From: Pseudomonas sp. CBZ-4
Lineage (GTDB): Bacteria > Pseudomonadota > Gammaproteobacteria > Pseudomonadales > Pseudomonadaceae
Direction of reading: 5' to 3'
NCBI RefSeq assembly: GCF_000346755.1
Contig: NZ_ANNV01000175.1
Coordinates: 62,001-126,000 of the forward strand
DNA length: 64,000 bases
In this document: piece by piece, positions 54,832 through 63,603 of the stretch
Position numbering within the stretch: position 1 is the stretch's first letter
Layout of the letters: every line of letters begins with the position of its first letter
Program-made: the position numbers and the translations under genes
The notes under the pieces: model-generated
What the model saw: only the letters and a program-made list of their open reading frames with translations
Told to the model about the DNA's origin: nothing
The model's database searches: none

Positions 54832-56073
54832 ATGCTGAAGGAGGAGCAAGTCAGTGAGTTGCTCATCCAGTGTGAGCGATTAGTCGGGCAACGCTTGGTT
54901 CAGATCCGTGGCAATCTGACCAGGCCAGAGAATCGCTCAGCTGCTATTTTCGAGCTGCTTGCCATTCAGGCATTTGCTGAGCTCGGTACGGTTGAGTACG
55001 AACCCTTCCCCAACAGCCCCGACATCCGACTGACGCTGCCTGACGGCAACCAAGTTTGGGTGGAAGTTGCGTTTCTGTACGACAAGTATTGGAAACAGGA
55101 GCGGCAATCACGCGATCTGACTATGGCTATGCGCACGCATGCTCAAAGCAAGGGTATTGCTCCTGAAAAGATCTCTTTCAGGTTTACTGGTGAGCCCACT
55201 GCGGCGGGTTATGAGCGCCGACTGCCAGAACAGCAAGACCTCAAAAAATTCTTTAAAGGAGAGTATGCCAGAGATCTCTTTGAACGAATTCGGGGCAAGC
55301 CCTTAGAGCCATTCACGGTCGAGCACCCCAAATTTAGTTTTCAAATTTCTTATGTTCCATCAGCCACTTGCGGAAGCGGCGGTGGTCTAGTGCAGGAAGC
55401 GCCTAAAGATCCGAAGCAGCACCAGCTGTACAAAATCATCAAACGTAAGGCCAGCCAGCACGCAGTTGAAGGTATGCGCATCGTTTGCGTAGGGAGTGAC
55501 TCCAGCAGAGCACTCGCCCGCAGCTCCTCCCCAGCAGTGATCACCGCCGAGGATGCAACCCGCCTCGCGTTCAGCGAAACAACCTCTGTGGGGTGCGTAA
55601 TTACCGTAGAGATCAAACACGTCTTCCAGGCCTTCAGCCAAATGCAGAAGCTAGCCCATCCATGGCTCTACCTTAACTCTAGGGCAAAGGCACCCATGAC
55701 CGAGCATGTGGTAGGAGCTATGCAACAGCTCCATTTTAATCGCTGGAAATACTCGTTTGAACTCAATCAATACCAGACTCCTGAGAAGGGCTTGGATAGG
55801 AAGCTGCTGGGGAGTATCAGTATGACAACTGGGAACAATGGTCTTAGCCTCGAAATCCCATCTGCCTTGTTCGTGGAGGTCTTAGCCGGTCGGGAGAAGC
55901 TTCTGCAAGGAGAGTCGGGCTTGGACCCTATGCTGGAGAATTTTCTGTCAGGCGATTATCGCGTGGAAAATTGCTCCTTGATCCCTGCGAATGTTCAAGC
56001 AGGCGAAGGGGCTAAGATAAAAATTGATTTCGTGTTCGACTTCGATACGGTCTTCGAGCGGGTTTCAACGTAA
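54832..56073 (+). CDS. Unrecognised protein with PD-(D/E)XK-like N-terminus, 413 aa
   Basis: GGAGG precedes the ATG. The first 90 residues look like a nuclease fold: helix RSAAIFELLAIQAFAELG (Glu41), then NSPDIRLTLPDG (Asp64) and QVWVEVAFLYDKYW (Glu78). The lysine expected two residues after Glu78 is Ala80; Lys85 could replace it. The C-terminal 250 residues are unrecognised. The stop codon lies inside the GTAAGCG end of the IS66 remnant that follows, so the protein may have lost its original C-terminus. Probably a defence-related enzyme; unproven. Confidence 0.65.
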   Translation: MLKEEQVSELLIQCERLVGQRLVQIRGNLTRPENRSAAIFELLAIQAFAELGTVEYEPFPNSPDIRLTLPDGNQVWVEVAFLYDKYWKQERQSRDLTMAMRTHAQSKGIAPEKISFRFTGEPTAAGYERRLPEQQDLKKFFKGEYARDLFERIRGKPLEPFTVEHPKFSFQISYVPSATCGSGGGLVQEAPKDPKQHQLYKIIKRKASQHAVEGMRIVCVGSDSSRALARSSSPAVITAEDATRLAFSETTSVGCVITVEIKHVFQAFSQMQKLAHPWLYLNSRAKAPMTEHVVGAMQQLHFNRWKYSFELNQYQTPEKGLDRKLLGSISMTTGNNGLSLEIPSALFVEVLAGREKLLQGESGLDPMLENFLSGDYRVENCSLIPANVQAGEGAKIKIDFVFDFDTVFERVST

Positions 56074-56157
56074 GCGAACGGTGAACCCACCTACCGTTCT
56101 CCCAAATTAAGGGCGATGGTGTCCGCCTATTTTTTAAGCGGACGCGATAGCCCTTAA

Positions 56158-56477
56158 ATGCGCCAACGAAGCTCTTACCCCAAGTCGTTCAAAGCCCAGG
56201 TTGTCCAGGAATGCCTGCAACCCGGCGCCTCCATCTCCAGCGTTGCCATCAGTCACGGCATCAATGCCAACGTGATCCGTAAGTGGCTGCCACTTTTCCG
56301 AGATCAACCACCCGCAACCTTGCCAGCGTTTGCTCCGGTAACGGTCGCTCCGAAAAGACAGGCCGAGTCACCGCGGTGATCATCGAGCTGCCATTTGGTG
56401 AGCAAACCATCACGGTGAAATGGCCTGCTTCCGATCCCGAGGGCTGCGCTCAGTTTGTCCGTGGATTTGCCCTATGA
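56158..56477 (+). pseudogene. tnpA: IS66 tnpA, frameshifted
   Basis: The first frame runs SSYPKSFKAQVVQECLQPGA ... VIRKWLPLFRDQ and ends at 56379. The rest of the protein continues in another frame (VTAVIIELPFGEQTITVKWP ... QFVRGFAL) to 56477. A one-base shift near 56353 explains the break. TnpA is the small helix-turn-helix accessory protein of IS66. Confidence 0.8.
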
Positions 56478-56629
56478 TCCGCATCGACAGCATCTGGCTC
56501 GCCACCGAGCCCATGGATATACGTGCTGGCACCGAGACCGCTCTGGCCAGGGTGATTGCGGTGTTCGGTGCGGCGAAGCCGTACTGTGCTTATTTGTTCG
56601 CCATTTGCGAGTCGCAACAACCAGGATGA
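56474..56629 (+). pseudogene. tnpB: IS66 tnpB, N-terminal fragment
   Basis: Starts MIRIDSIWLATEPMDIRAGT, a standard TnpB opening, with its ATG overlapping the tnpA end. After about 45 codons the similarity ends and the frame stops, so it is truncated from a usual length of about 115. Confidence 0.8.
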
Positions 56630-57007
56630 TGAACTGGTCAGAACCCTACCCCAATACGATGGGCCCCAAACGTATTCTTTACTCAAAAACCATCTCCAGC
56701 ACGTTGACCGAACGCGAGCAAAAAACTGCTCACGACCCTGAGAGGTAGGTATTCATACCGCAAAGAGAGATCTATCCCAATGGCTCATAAATCACTGCCG
56801 ATCTTAAAGTGCTAGGCATCGCTGCAAAATTAAAACTCAAATAGATATATATAAAAACAAAAAACATCCAATCAGATCCCAGCAACGCCAGCTTATTGAC
56901 TTGACTAGCGTCAACTTGTTGTCAAAAAATAAACTGGAAACAACGCCTTGAATTAGCAACTTGCGCCCCGAAATCTTAGTCCACCACCCCACTATATCGG
57001 AGCTCCC
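56630..57007. other. AT-rich promoter region upstream of the DUF3892-like gene
   Basis: About 380 bases. The distal part is very A/T-rich. A nested inverted repeat lies at 56896-56925: inner TTGAC-TAGC-GTCAA (56901-56914) within an outer TTGAC...GTCAA pair. It could be an operator for the gene starting at 57008. No further IS66 coding sequence is recognisable. Confidence 0.5.
56896..56925. promoter_or_regulatory. Nested TTGAC/GTCAA inverted repeat
   Basis: Two TTGAC words face two GTCAA words around a TAGC centre, about 80 bases before the 92-aa gene. The symmetry is that of a dimer or tetramer operator. Which protein binds it is unknown. Confidence 0.4.
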
Positions 57008-57286
57008 ATGGCAGATGTTTATTTCATCAATGGCATCAGACTCGACAAAACCGGAGAGCACATCGAACTTGTTCGAGTTCGCAAAGAAGTCTCAAACGAG
57101 CAATTCATAGTGCCGCGCGAATTCGTCGCTCAGCTCATCCAAACCGGCGTGTCATTCAAATCTCGATACTATGATGGCAAGGAATGGAAAACCGGTGCGG
57201 ATGTGGAAGTATTTGAAGACATCTTCCTTCGGGCTAACCGCAACAGCACTGCTAAAGACAACCTCAGAAATTTGCGACTGGTCTGA
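57008..57286 (+). CDS. DUF3892-like small protein, 92 aa
   Basis: GGAG precedes the ATG. The sequence FINGIRLDKTGEHIELVRVR, FIVPREFVAQLIQTGVSF and the C-terminal DNLRNLRLV fit the DUF3892 pattern of small beta-rich proteins. It lies just upstream of the SLATT/CD-NTase pair on the same strand, but a strong hairpin lies between. It could be a modulator or a separate gene. Confidence 0.62.
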   Translation: MADVYFINGIRLDKTGEHIELVRVRKEVSNEQFIVPREFVAQLIQTGVSFKSRYYDGKEWKTGADVEVFEDIFLRANRNSTAKDNLRNLRLV

Positions 57287-57305
57287 TCCTTTCGCGGCTC
57301 TGAGC

Positions 57306-57331
57306 GCGAGAGAGCGACAGAGCTCTCTCGC
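57306..57331 (+). terminator. Strong hairpin after the DUF3892-like gene
   Basis: GCGAGAGAGC, loop GACAGA, GCTCTCTCGC: a perfect 10-base stem 20 bases past the stop. There is no long T tract, so it may attenuate rather than end transcription into the SLATT gene. Confidence 0.55.
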
Positions 57332-57412
57332 CTCTCATCTGCCACACACGTCGGCATAACGCCCATCCGGGGCAGCTAGGCGACCCCATGAGACTCACTG
57401 TAGGTACGCTAA

Positions 57413-58033
57413 ATGGATCAGCAGGTTGCGCTAAAGTTGATCGCCGAGAAGGCCTACGACGTCGGCTACTCCGCCAAGCTTCACTTCTCTACCTACGACA
57501 TGGTGGAGAAAGCCCCAGGGTGGATCGGCTTGATCTCCCTGGTGATAGGTGTACTAGCGCTTTACATCGATTTTTTGGCGGCAAAACACGTTTCAGCGCT
57601 CATTACCGTGATCGGCATTTGCAGCCTTTACATCACCTACTACGCCGACTCCAAAGAACAATATTTTCAAGCCGGGAACAAGCTCACGGAGTTGCTTGAT
57701 GAGCTGAAGGGCATGTCTGCCCGATGTAAATCCAACCAGCCATTTACCGCCGCCGATCAAGCCCAACTGGATCGAATCACCACTGATTTCCGATCGGCCT
57801 GCCAGCGTAAGCACATCCTTTTCTCGGGCTGGCTAGCTCACAAAAAATTCTTTTGGGATCACCAGATCGACTGGATCGCTGAGCACCGTGAATTTAGTTT
57901 TTTCAGGGACAAGATCCCTTTTTCCGTATACGCCCTGATGGCAGTGATTTTGATCGCTCTGGTCGGTGGGTCATGGCTCGCTGCGCATCCGGAACTTCTC
58001 CTCTCGCTGAAGGAAGTCTGCACCCATGAGTAA
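57413..58033 (+). CDS. SLATT-domain membrane effector
   Basis: This is a 206-residue protein with an N-terminal helix and two close membrane segments (WIGLISLVIGVLALYIDFLA at about 36-55 and SALITVIGICSLYITYYA at about 58-75), then a long charged helical region (LTELLDELKGMSARC ... FFWDHQIDWIAEH), the layout of SLATT proteins. A third hydrophobic stretch lies near the end (VYALMAVILIALVGGSWLAA). SLATT proteins are predicted pore-forming effectors of nucleotide-second-messenger systems. It overlaps the next start by 8 bases, so it is co-translated with the CD-NTase. Confidence 0.82.
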   Translation: MDQQVALKLIAEKAYDVGYSAKLHFSTYDMVEKAPGWIGLISLVIGVLALYIDFLAAKHVSALITVIGICSLYITYYADSKEQYFQAGNKLTELLDELKGMSARCKSNQPFTAADQAQLDRITTDFRSACQRKHILFSGWLAHKKFFWDHQIDWIAEHREFSFFRDKIPFSVYALMAVILIALVGGSWLAAHPELLLSLKEVCTHE

Positions 58034-59309
58034 AGAGCTTTTCGAGCAGTTTCGTAAAAACCTGGCAGTCAAGAATGCCGACGAGATCTCCAAAAGCTAC
58101 CGGCAGATCACCGAGAAGCTCAACGGAAAGTACTACGACAGCACCTCAGAGACCCTGCACTGCCGCCAAGTCGGATCATACGGTCGACATACCGCAGTCC
58201 ACGGCGTGAGCGATCTGGACATGGCGTTCGTGTTGCCGTGGTCGGTGTACGATCGCTTCCAGCGCTACGAGAACAACAAGCAATCGTCGCTGTTCGGCGA
58301 GATCCGCCTAGCTCTTAAAGAACGCTTCCCGAACCATGAGGTAAGGGCCCAGCAGCAGGTAGTGTCGATAAATTTCTCGGACTACGTGGTCGAGGTACTC
58401 CCGGCATTCGAGCATGAGGATGGTAGCTACACCTACCCAGATGCCAATGATGGAGGCAGCTGGAAAACCTGTAACCCAGTCGCTGAAATCGATGAAATCA
58501 ACGCGCTAAACCAGGACAAAAACCATAACCTAAAGCGCCTATGCAAAATGGTGCGGGCCTGGAAAAACGACCATGGTGTGCCACTGAAGGGAATGCTGAT
58601 CGACACCCTGTGCTATCAGTTCCTGAAGGGCACCATGGACTACGACAACAAGTCCTATGCCGCCTACAGCCAAATGACCCGGGACTTCTTCGCCTACCTG
58701 GTTGATATCAATGAAGACAAGGAGCAATGGCGTGCGCCCGGCAGTGGCTCCATCGCTACCAAATCAGGCAACTTTCATCCCAAGGCCAAGAAGGCCCTGA
58801 GACGCTTACAGGAGGCGCTGGATGATGGCGAGGTTGCCCATGAGCGTTGGAGCACTGTGTTCGGCGAGCATTTCCCAGAGTATGTCGAGCAAGATAAGAA
58901 ACAGGCAATCGCAGAGAACCGCGTCAAAAACGCCGAACAGTTCATCGGTCAAAAATTCAGCCTCGACATCCAGTACACCCTGCGCATCGATTGCTCCGTC
59001 AAGAACGAAGGTGATCGGCTTCGCAATCTAATGTCTCGCGTTATGACATACCGAATTCCCAAGCAGCGTGAGCTGACATTCTGGGTCGCCGAGATCGATG
59101 TACCACCTCCGTACAAGATCTACTGGAAGGTGAAGAACGTGGGCCCGCAGGCCATCGAGAGAAACATGATCCGTGGCGAAATTCGAATCGACAGCGGCTA
59201 CCGCCAAATCACCGAGCACTCCACCTTCCAGGGCGACCATTACGTGGAATGCTACGCGGTGAAAGACAACGTCTATGTGGCGCGCAGCCGGATCATCGTG
59301 CCGATTTAA
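58026..59309 (+). CDS. CD-NTase (SMODS) with C-terminal AGS-C sensor domain
   Basis: This is a 427-residue nucleotidyltransferase of the CBASS type, predicted to make a cyclic di- or oligonucleotide. The catalytic core shows GSYGRHTAVHGVSDLDMAF (Gly50-Ser51, Asp63, Asp65), with Glu123 in VVEVLPAF as third carboxylate. From about 315 a beta-rich domain (FSLDIQYTLRIDCSVKNEGD ... FWVAEIDVPPPYKIYWKVKN ... GDHYVECYAVKDNVYVARSR) matches the AGS-C sensor fused to such enzymes. Pairing with a SLATT protein suggests that the product opens a membrane pore and kills the infected cell. No Cap2/Cap3 genes are present. Confidence 0.88.
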   Translation: MSKELFEQFRKNLAVKNADEISKSYRQITEKLNGKYYDSTSETLHCRQVGSYGRHTAVHGVSDLDMAFVLPWSVYDRFQRYENNKQSSLFGEIRLALKERFPNHEVRAQQQVVSINFSDYVVEVLPAFEHEDGSYTYPDANDGGSWKTCNPVAEIDEINALNQDKNHNLKRLCKMVRAWKNDHGVPLKGMLIDTLCYQFLKGTMDYDNKSYAAYSQMTRDFFAYLVDINEDKEQWRAPGSGSIATKSGNFHPKAKKALRRLQEALDDGEVAHERWSTVFGEHFPEYVEQDKKQAIAENRVKNAEQFIGQKFSLDIQYTLRIDCSVKNEGDRLRNLMSRVMTYRIPKQRELTFWVAEIDVPPPYKIYWKVKNVGPQAIERNMIRGEIRIDSGYRQITEHSTFQGDHYVECYAVKDNVYVARSRIIVPI

Positions 59310-59547
59310 ATGCGGTCTGGAGGTGTACCTGAATAGGAGCGACCCACTCCTACTCCACTAGGCTGCGTCTATCCGCTCCAGGCTCAATCAACCAGCTTGA
59401 GCTTTTGATGACGTATGCCATACCGAGATCACCAAGCCGAGATGAACGACACTTGCCGCTTTGCAGTACTCGATCTCCGATACGGTGCACCGAGACTGCA
59501 AACTAAAAATGGCTCACATCCGTGGCCACCATCACAAGGACAAGCAC

Positions 59548-60318
59548 ATGCCCGTAGCAAAAAGGATTCTTCTACCCGACACCAACCAAGGCCTCGAACA
59601 CGTTCTGAAGGGCATCAGTGTTGCTGATCACCTCAGCACCACGCTGAACGTCCCAGACGTCATTTTTCTCGTGCCAGTCAAAGCCTCACTCACCTCCGGC
59701 TCTTTGCATAACGCGCTTGGTAAAGCTGTTCACGACGCACTCGCCAAAGGTAAGCCGGTAAAGCTACCAAGTGGTGCGCACATGCGCTGCGAGACAATAC
59801 AGACACTGCAGTGGCTGCCGAAACCGTCCGTGGTGATCGCGGTGTACGCCAGTCAAAAGATGATGGACAAGATCGACGCGCTACAGAATGTGGCGGCTAT
59901 CGTCGCTATCCCCTGGGTGGCGGGTGAGATCGATGACTGGGCGAAGACTTGGTCACCACAGATCCTAGGCCAGTCGAGCCCGCCGGCCCAGTCAGCAGCA
60001 AAGCTCATTACAGACCCAGTTGTTGAGCAAGCGATGAAATCGCTGACCAACATAATCAATAAAGCCCACAACAGCTTGCACCCCTCTGACGAGGAACACG
60101 CCAAGCGGATTCTTCGAATTCTCCGCTCACGCGAACACCTGGAGCCGGCAGAAAATATCAGGCGCTGGGCAATAAAGAATGGTTGGCTGCCCAAGGCGGC
60201 TGAACGTTTGGAGGTTCTGGCACAGAAGGCGTTTGCCTTGCGTACAAAGCCAAAACTGGAAAATCCGCAGCATGCCGAGCAGAGCTATCAACGCTGGGCT
60301 GATGCAGCGCAACCATGA
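59548..60318 (+). CDS. Unrecognised protein downstream of the CD-NTase, 256 aa
   Basis: The ATG at 59548 has AAGGA seven bases upstream; longer in-frame starts lack one. The N-terminal 130 residues contain three hydrophobic strands (VPDVIFLVPVKASL, SVVIAVYAS, AAIVAIPWVAGEIDDW), as in an alpha/beta Rossmann-like fold, and the C-terminal 80 are helical and basic (HAKRILRILRSREHLEPAEN). No active-site motif is evident. It lies about 240 bases after the CD-NTase on the same strand and may belong to that system. Confidence 0.65.
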   Translation: MPVAKRILLPDTNQGLEHVLKGISVADHLSTTLNVPDVIFLVPVKASLTSGSLHNALGKAVHDALAKGKPVKLPSGAHMRCETIQTLQWLPKPSVVIAVYASQKMMDKIDALQNVAAIVAIPWVAGEIDDWAKTWSPQILGQSSPPAQSAAKLITDPVVEQAMKSLTNIINKAHNSLHPSDEEHAKRILRILRSREHLEPAENIRRWAIKNGWLPKAAERLEVLAQKAFALRTKPKLENPQHAEQSYQRWADAAQP

Positions 60319-60727
60319 CAGCCTTAAATAGGTTGCCTGGGAAGGAAGCGCGGGATAGTAGCCAACCCTGCAATGGGCATGAGAGGTCGGGGTGACCGAC
60401 CTCTCGCACATCACGTACTGGCAATGCTTCAGTCATGGTCGTAGCTGATTGGATGACTTCATGAAACGCATGAGCCCTGCCGAACTAATCTGTCTGGTCT
60501 GGGGCAACGCCGACATCGACGACGGTACAGCATAAAACCGTTGCACCGACCTTCTTCAGCCACAGCCGCCCTGATGCCCCCGGACGTACTGCCGCACTCG
60601 TTCACATTTGGCTCAAAAATTCTTTATCATTGCTGCTGGCAATCGGCCCAAGAACGCCTTTCTACGGCGCTTGTTTCGTAACCGTCCGGCCAACACCCTC
60701 TCCTGACATCTCTCCAAATTCGCCAAG
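60319..60727. other. Region between the 256-aa gene and the second IS66
   Basis: About 410 bases. A perfect hairpin at 60381-60405 probably ends the island transcript. A 24-codon frame at 60461-60535 (SPAELICLVWGNADIDDGTA tail) looks like the start or remnant of a gene but has no clear ribosome site. No other gene is evident. Confidence 0.5.
60381..60405 (+). terminator. Hairpin ending the island transcript
   Basis: GAGAGGTCGG, loop GGTGA, CCGACCTCTC: a perfect 10-base stem about 60 bases after the 256-aa gene's stop. It lacks a T tract. Confidence 0.55.
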
Positions 60728-60763
60728 ATAGTGGACACCATTTTTTAGTGGACACTATCTTGG
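60723..60763. repeat. Palindrome at the left of the second IS66
   Basis: CCAAGATAGTG and CACTATCTTGG form a perfect 11-base inverted repeat around GACACCATTTTTTAGTGGA. It overlaps the putative GTG start of tnpA and is likely a transposase or regulatory site of the element. Confidence 0.6.
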
Positions 60764-61134
60764 ATACAGCTCCCGCTCGTTGCCCCGGTCGCCGCCCGAA
60801 CTTCCCACCAGAATTTAAACGCAAAGTCGTCGAGGCCTCTTACCGGCCCGGCGCCTCCGTATCGTTGATTGCTCGCGAACACGACGTTAATGCCAACATG
60901 GTCTTTCGTTGGCGACAGCAATATCAGGACGGAGCATTCGGCCCCATCAGCCAGCACGTGAATCTCCTGCCAGTCGAGGTGATCGAAGCGTCTATCGAAT
61001 TGCCGCCGCCAGCGCCGCTGCCGCCAGAACGCCCTTCCGAGATCCTTATAGAAGTAGGAAAAGCCAAGCTACGCATCACCGGCAAGCCTGACCTTCAAAC
61101 CTTGCAACTCACCTTGCAGCAGTTACTGCGATGA
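60748..61134 (+). CDS. tnpA: IS66 TnpA accessory protein
   Basis: This is a 128-residue helix-turn-helix protein: PPEFKRKVVEASYRPGASVS, LIAREHDVNANMVFRWRQQY, then a proline-rich linker. GTG start at 60748; a TTG twelve bases later is possible. Its stop overlaps the tnpB ATG. Confidence 0.85.
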   Translation: MDTILDTAPARCPGRRPNFPPEFKRKVVEASYRPGASVSLIAREHDVNANMVFRWRQQYQDGAFGPISQHVNLLPVEVIEASIELPPPAPLPPERPSEILIEVGKAKLRITGKPDLQTLQLTLQQLLR

Positions 61135-61475
61135 TCGCTCCACCCTCAGGAACCCGTATCTGGATCGCTGCCGGCGTCACCGATATGCGCCGTGGCTTCG
61201 ACGGTTTGGCGGCGTTGGTGCAAACACAGCTGGAGGCCGATCCGTTCTCCGGCCAGATCTTTGCCTTTCGCGGGCGACGTGGTGATCGCATCAAATTGCT
61301 GTGGTGGGACGGCGACGGATTGTGTCTGTTCTGCAAACGCCTGGAACAGGGCCGATTCGTCTGGCCGCAAGCAACCTGCGGCAGCGTTTCGCTGACAGCG
61401 GCGCAGTTATCGATGTTGTTGGAAGGCATTGATTGGCGCAGGCCAATTCGTACAGCACCCGTCCTCGCGGTCTGA
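61131..61475 (+). CDS. tnpB: IS66 TnpB accessory protein
   Basis: This is a 114-residue protein with the typical motifs TRIWIAAGVTDMRRGFDGLA, DPFSGQIFAFRGRRGDRIKL and LLWWDGDGLCLFCKRLEQGR. Needed for IS66 transposition; its biochemical role is not settled. It looks intact, at the usual length. Confidence 0.92.
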   Translation: MIAPPSGTRIWIAAGVTDMRRGFDGLAALVQTQLEADPFSGQIFAFRGRRGDRIKLLWWDGDGLCLFCKRLEQGRFVWPQATCGSVSLTAAQLSMLLEGIDWRRPIRTAPVLAV

Positions 61476-61510
61476 CTTTGCGCGCTGAAAATCCTTAGTA
61501 ACATTCGGGC

Positions 61511-63015
61511 ATGACTCACATGACCGACGCTTTGCCGAATGATCTTCACGCCTTAAAGACCCTGGTCTCTGCCCAGCGGGCAGAGATTGAGCGTCTGAAA
61601 ATGATGATCGCTAAGTTGCGGTGCACGCAGTTCGGTCGCAGTTCTGAGCAATTGGACGCGATGATCGATCAGCTCCAACTGAGCCTTGAAGAACTGGAGG
61701 TCAGCCAGGCTGAAGTGACGTCAGTCACTGAGCCCTCACCGCGCACCGTTTCCCGTCGCAAGCCATTGCCCGAGCATCTCCCCCGCGAAATTCATGTCCA
61801 TCAACCCGATCCACAATGCTCTGGTTGTGGTGGGACGCTTCGCCAGTTGGGGGAGGACGTATCTGAGGTGCTGGAGTACGTTCCGGCACGTTTCAAGGTG
61901 ATTCGCCACGTTCGACCCAAGCTGGTTTGTCGCTGCTGCGAGCACATCGCTCAAGTGCCTGCACCGAGCCGCCCGATAGCTCGGGGCCTTGCAGGCCCTG
62001 GGCTACTGGCTCATGTGCTGGTTTCCAAGTTCGTTGACCACCTTCCTTTGTATCGGCAGTCCGAAATTTACGCCCGCGAGGGCGTAGATCTGGAGCGCTC
62101 GACCTTGGCCGACTGGGTCGGCCAAAGCAGCCAATTGCTCAGGCCGTTGGTCAATGCGCTCAAGTCCCACGTCATGAGCGGCCATAAAGTCCACGCCGAC
62201 GACACACCGATTGGCGCACTCGCTCCTGGCACCGGCAAAACCAAAACGGCGCGCCTGTGGACGTATGTCCGCGACGACCGTTCCTCCGGTTACGCGACGC
62301 CAGCGGCGGTGTGGTTTGCTTACTCGCCGGATCGCAAGGGGCAACATCCCCGTGCGCACCTCAACGATTTCAGCGGGATCTTGCAAGCCGATGGCTACGC
62401 GGGTTTTGCTCAGCTCTATAGCTCCGGCAGTGTTCAGGAAGCGGCATGCTGGGCTCACGCTAGGCGCAAGTTTTACGACGTGTACAAAGACCAGTCCTCG
62501 CCGCTTGCCGCCGAAGTGCTGCAACGAATCGCAGTGCTGTATGCCATTGAGCGTGAGGTTCGCGGCCAGCCGCCCGACCGACGAATAGCGGCTCGGCAAA
62601 GCCGAGCCAGTCCGCTGTTGGAGCAGTTGCACGCGTGGCTCAATCAGACGCTGACACAGGTGTCGAAAAATCGGCATTGGGTGGTGCGATTCTCTATGCC
62701 CTCAATCGGTGGCAGGCGCTGGTGCGCTACTGCGATGACGGGCGAATTGAGATCGACAACAACGCTGCCGAACGAGCGCTGCGCGCTGTTGCTTTGGGTA
62801 GAAAAAACTACCTGTTCGTCGGTTCCGATGCCGGTGGAGAAAGGGCTGCTGCTATTTACAGCCTGGTAGGCTCAGCCAAACTCAACGACCTGAACCCGCA
62901 AGCCTACTTGACCCACGTGCTGGAGCAAATCGCCGACCATCCAATCAGCCGGGTGGAAGAACTGCTGCCCTGGAACGTATCTCTTAACCCTCTCGAACAC
63001 TGCGAGGCTGCTTGA
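61511..63015 (+). pseudogene. tnpC: IS66 transposase TnpC, frameshifted
   Basis: The first frame gives the zinc ribbon (CSGCGGTLRQLG and a CRCCEH segment) and the first catalytic aspartates (KVHADDTPIGAL, QADGYAGF). Near 62670 the frame shifts: the main frame runs on as nonsense to 62869, while the correct C-terminus (SALGGAILYALNRWQALVRY ... IDNNAAERALRAVALGRKNY, with the catalytic Glu) continues in the next frame to 63015. The break lies in an A run (TCGAAAAATCGG), as from loss of one A. Confidence 0.85.
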
Positions 63016-63018
63016 TCC

Positions 63019-63603
63019 ATGCCAAAAAAATCTCACCTGTCCGTGGTTAAAACCGACCAAGTCCTGATACTGCACATCGAGTTTACATGGATAAAACCTT
63101 CGATTTGGCGACGTGTGGCAGTGCCTGAAAACATCACGTTGAGCAAATTGCATCAGGTGATCCAGGCGGTGTTTGGCTGGAGCGACAGCCACCTGCACGA
63201 GTTTGAAATTGATGGTGAGAGTTATGGCGTTCCTGATCCTGATTGGGGCCCACCGGTGATTTCAGAGCAGCGTAAAAAGCTGATCAGCGTGTTGTACGGC
63301 AAGAAGACGTTTCGGTATGTCTATGACTTCGGCGACAACTGGGAGCTGAGGATTAAAGTCGAGAAGACCTTGCCTGCAATTATTTTTCCGCAAGTGCCGT
63401 GCTGTATTGATGGAGCTAATAGGTGTCCGCCCGAGGATGTTGGTGGCGCGCCTGGGTATGAAGATTTTCTGGCAGCGATAGCGGATCCGAATCATCCCGG
63501 GCATAAAGAAATGCTGGAGTGGTATGGAGATGACGGATTTGATCCGACGGCGTTTGACTGCGATTGGACTAATCAATGGTTGAAGAGGCAGGTGAAGAGC
63601 TGA
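63019..63603 (+). CDS. Plasmid pRiA4b ORF-3-like passenger protein
   Basis: This is a 194-residue protein with the family pattern LHIEFTWIKPSIWRRVAVPE, LHQVIQAVFGWSDSHLHEFE, FRYVYDFGDNWELRIKVEKT and CPPEDVGGAPGYEDF. It follows tnpC by only 3 bases and is often carried by IS66 or related elements. Function unknown. Confidence 0.88.
   Translation: MPKKSHLSVVKTDQVLILHIEFTWIKPSIWRRVAVPENITLSKLHQVIQAVFGWSDSHLHEFEIDGESYGVPDPDWGPPVISEQRKKLISVLYGKKTFRYVYDFGDNWELRIKVEKTLPAIIFPQVPCCIDGANRCPPEDVGGAPGYEDFLAAIADPNHPGHKEMLEWYGDDGFDPTAFDCDWTNQWLKRQVKS

Larger units (their letters stand above)
56070..56629 (+). mobile_element. IS66-family insertion remnant
   Basis: The left end starts GTAAGCG, the usual IS66 tip, and is followed by a broken tnpA and the first 50 codons of tnpB. 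There is no tnpC and no right end, so the copy is truncated and immobile. It differs in sequence from the second IS66 at 60.7 kb. Confidence 0.75.
60723..63603 (+). mobile_element. IS66-family element with pRiA4b-like passenger gene
   Basis: It contains tnpA, tnpB and tnpC in order on the plus strand, then a passenger gene. The outer limits are set from the genes; a tip-like GGGCAGACGCTTA lies at about 63621-63633, but no matching left tip was found. tnpC is frameshifted, so the copy is probably defective unless supplied in trans. Confidence 0.7.
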
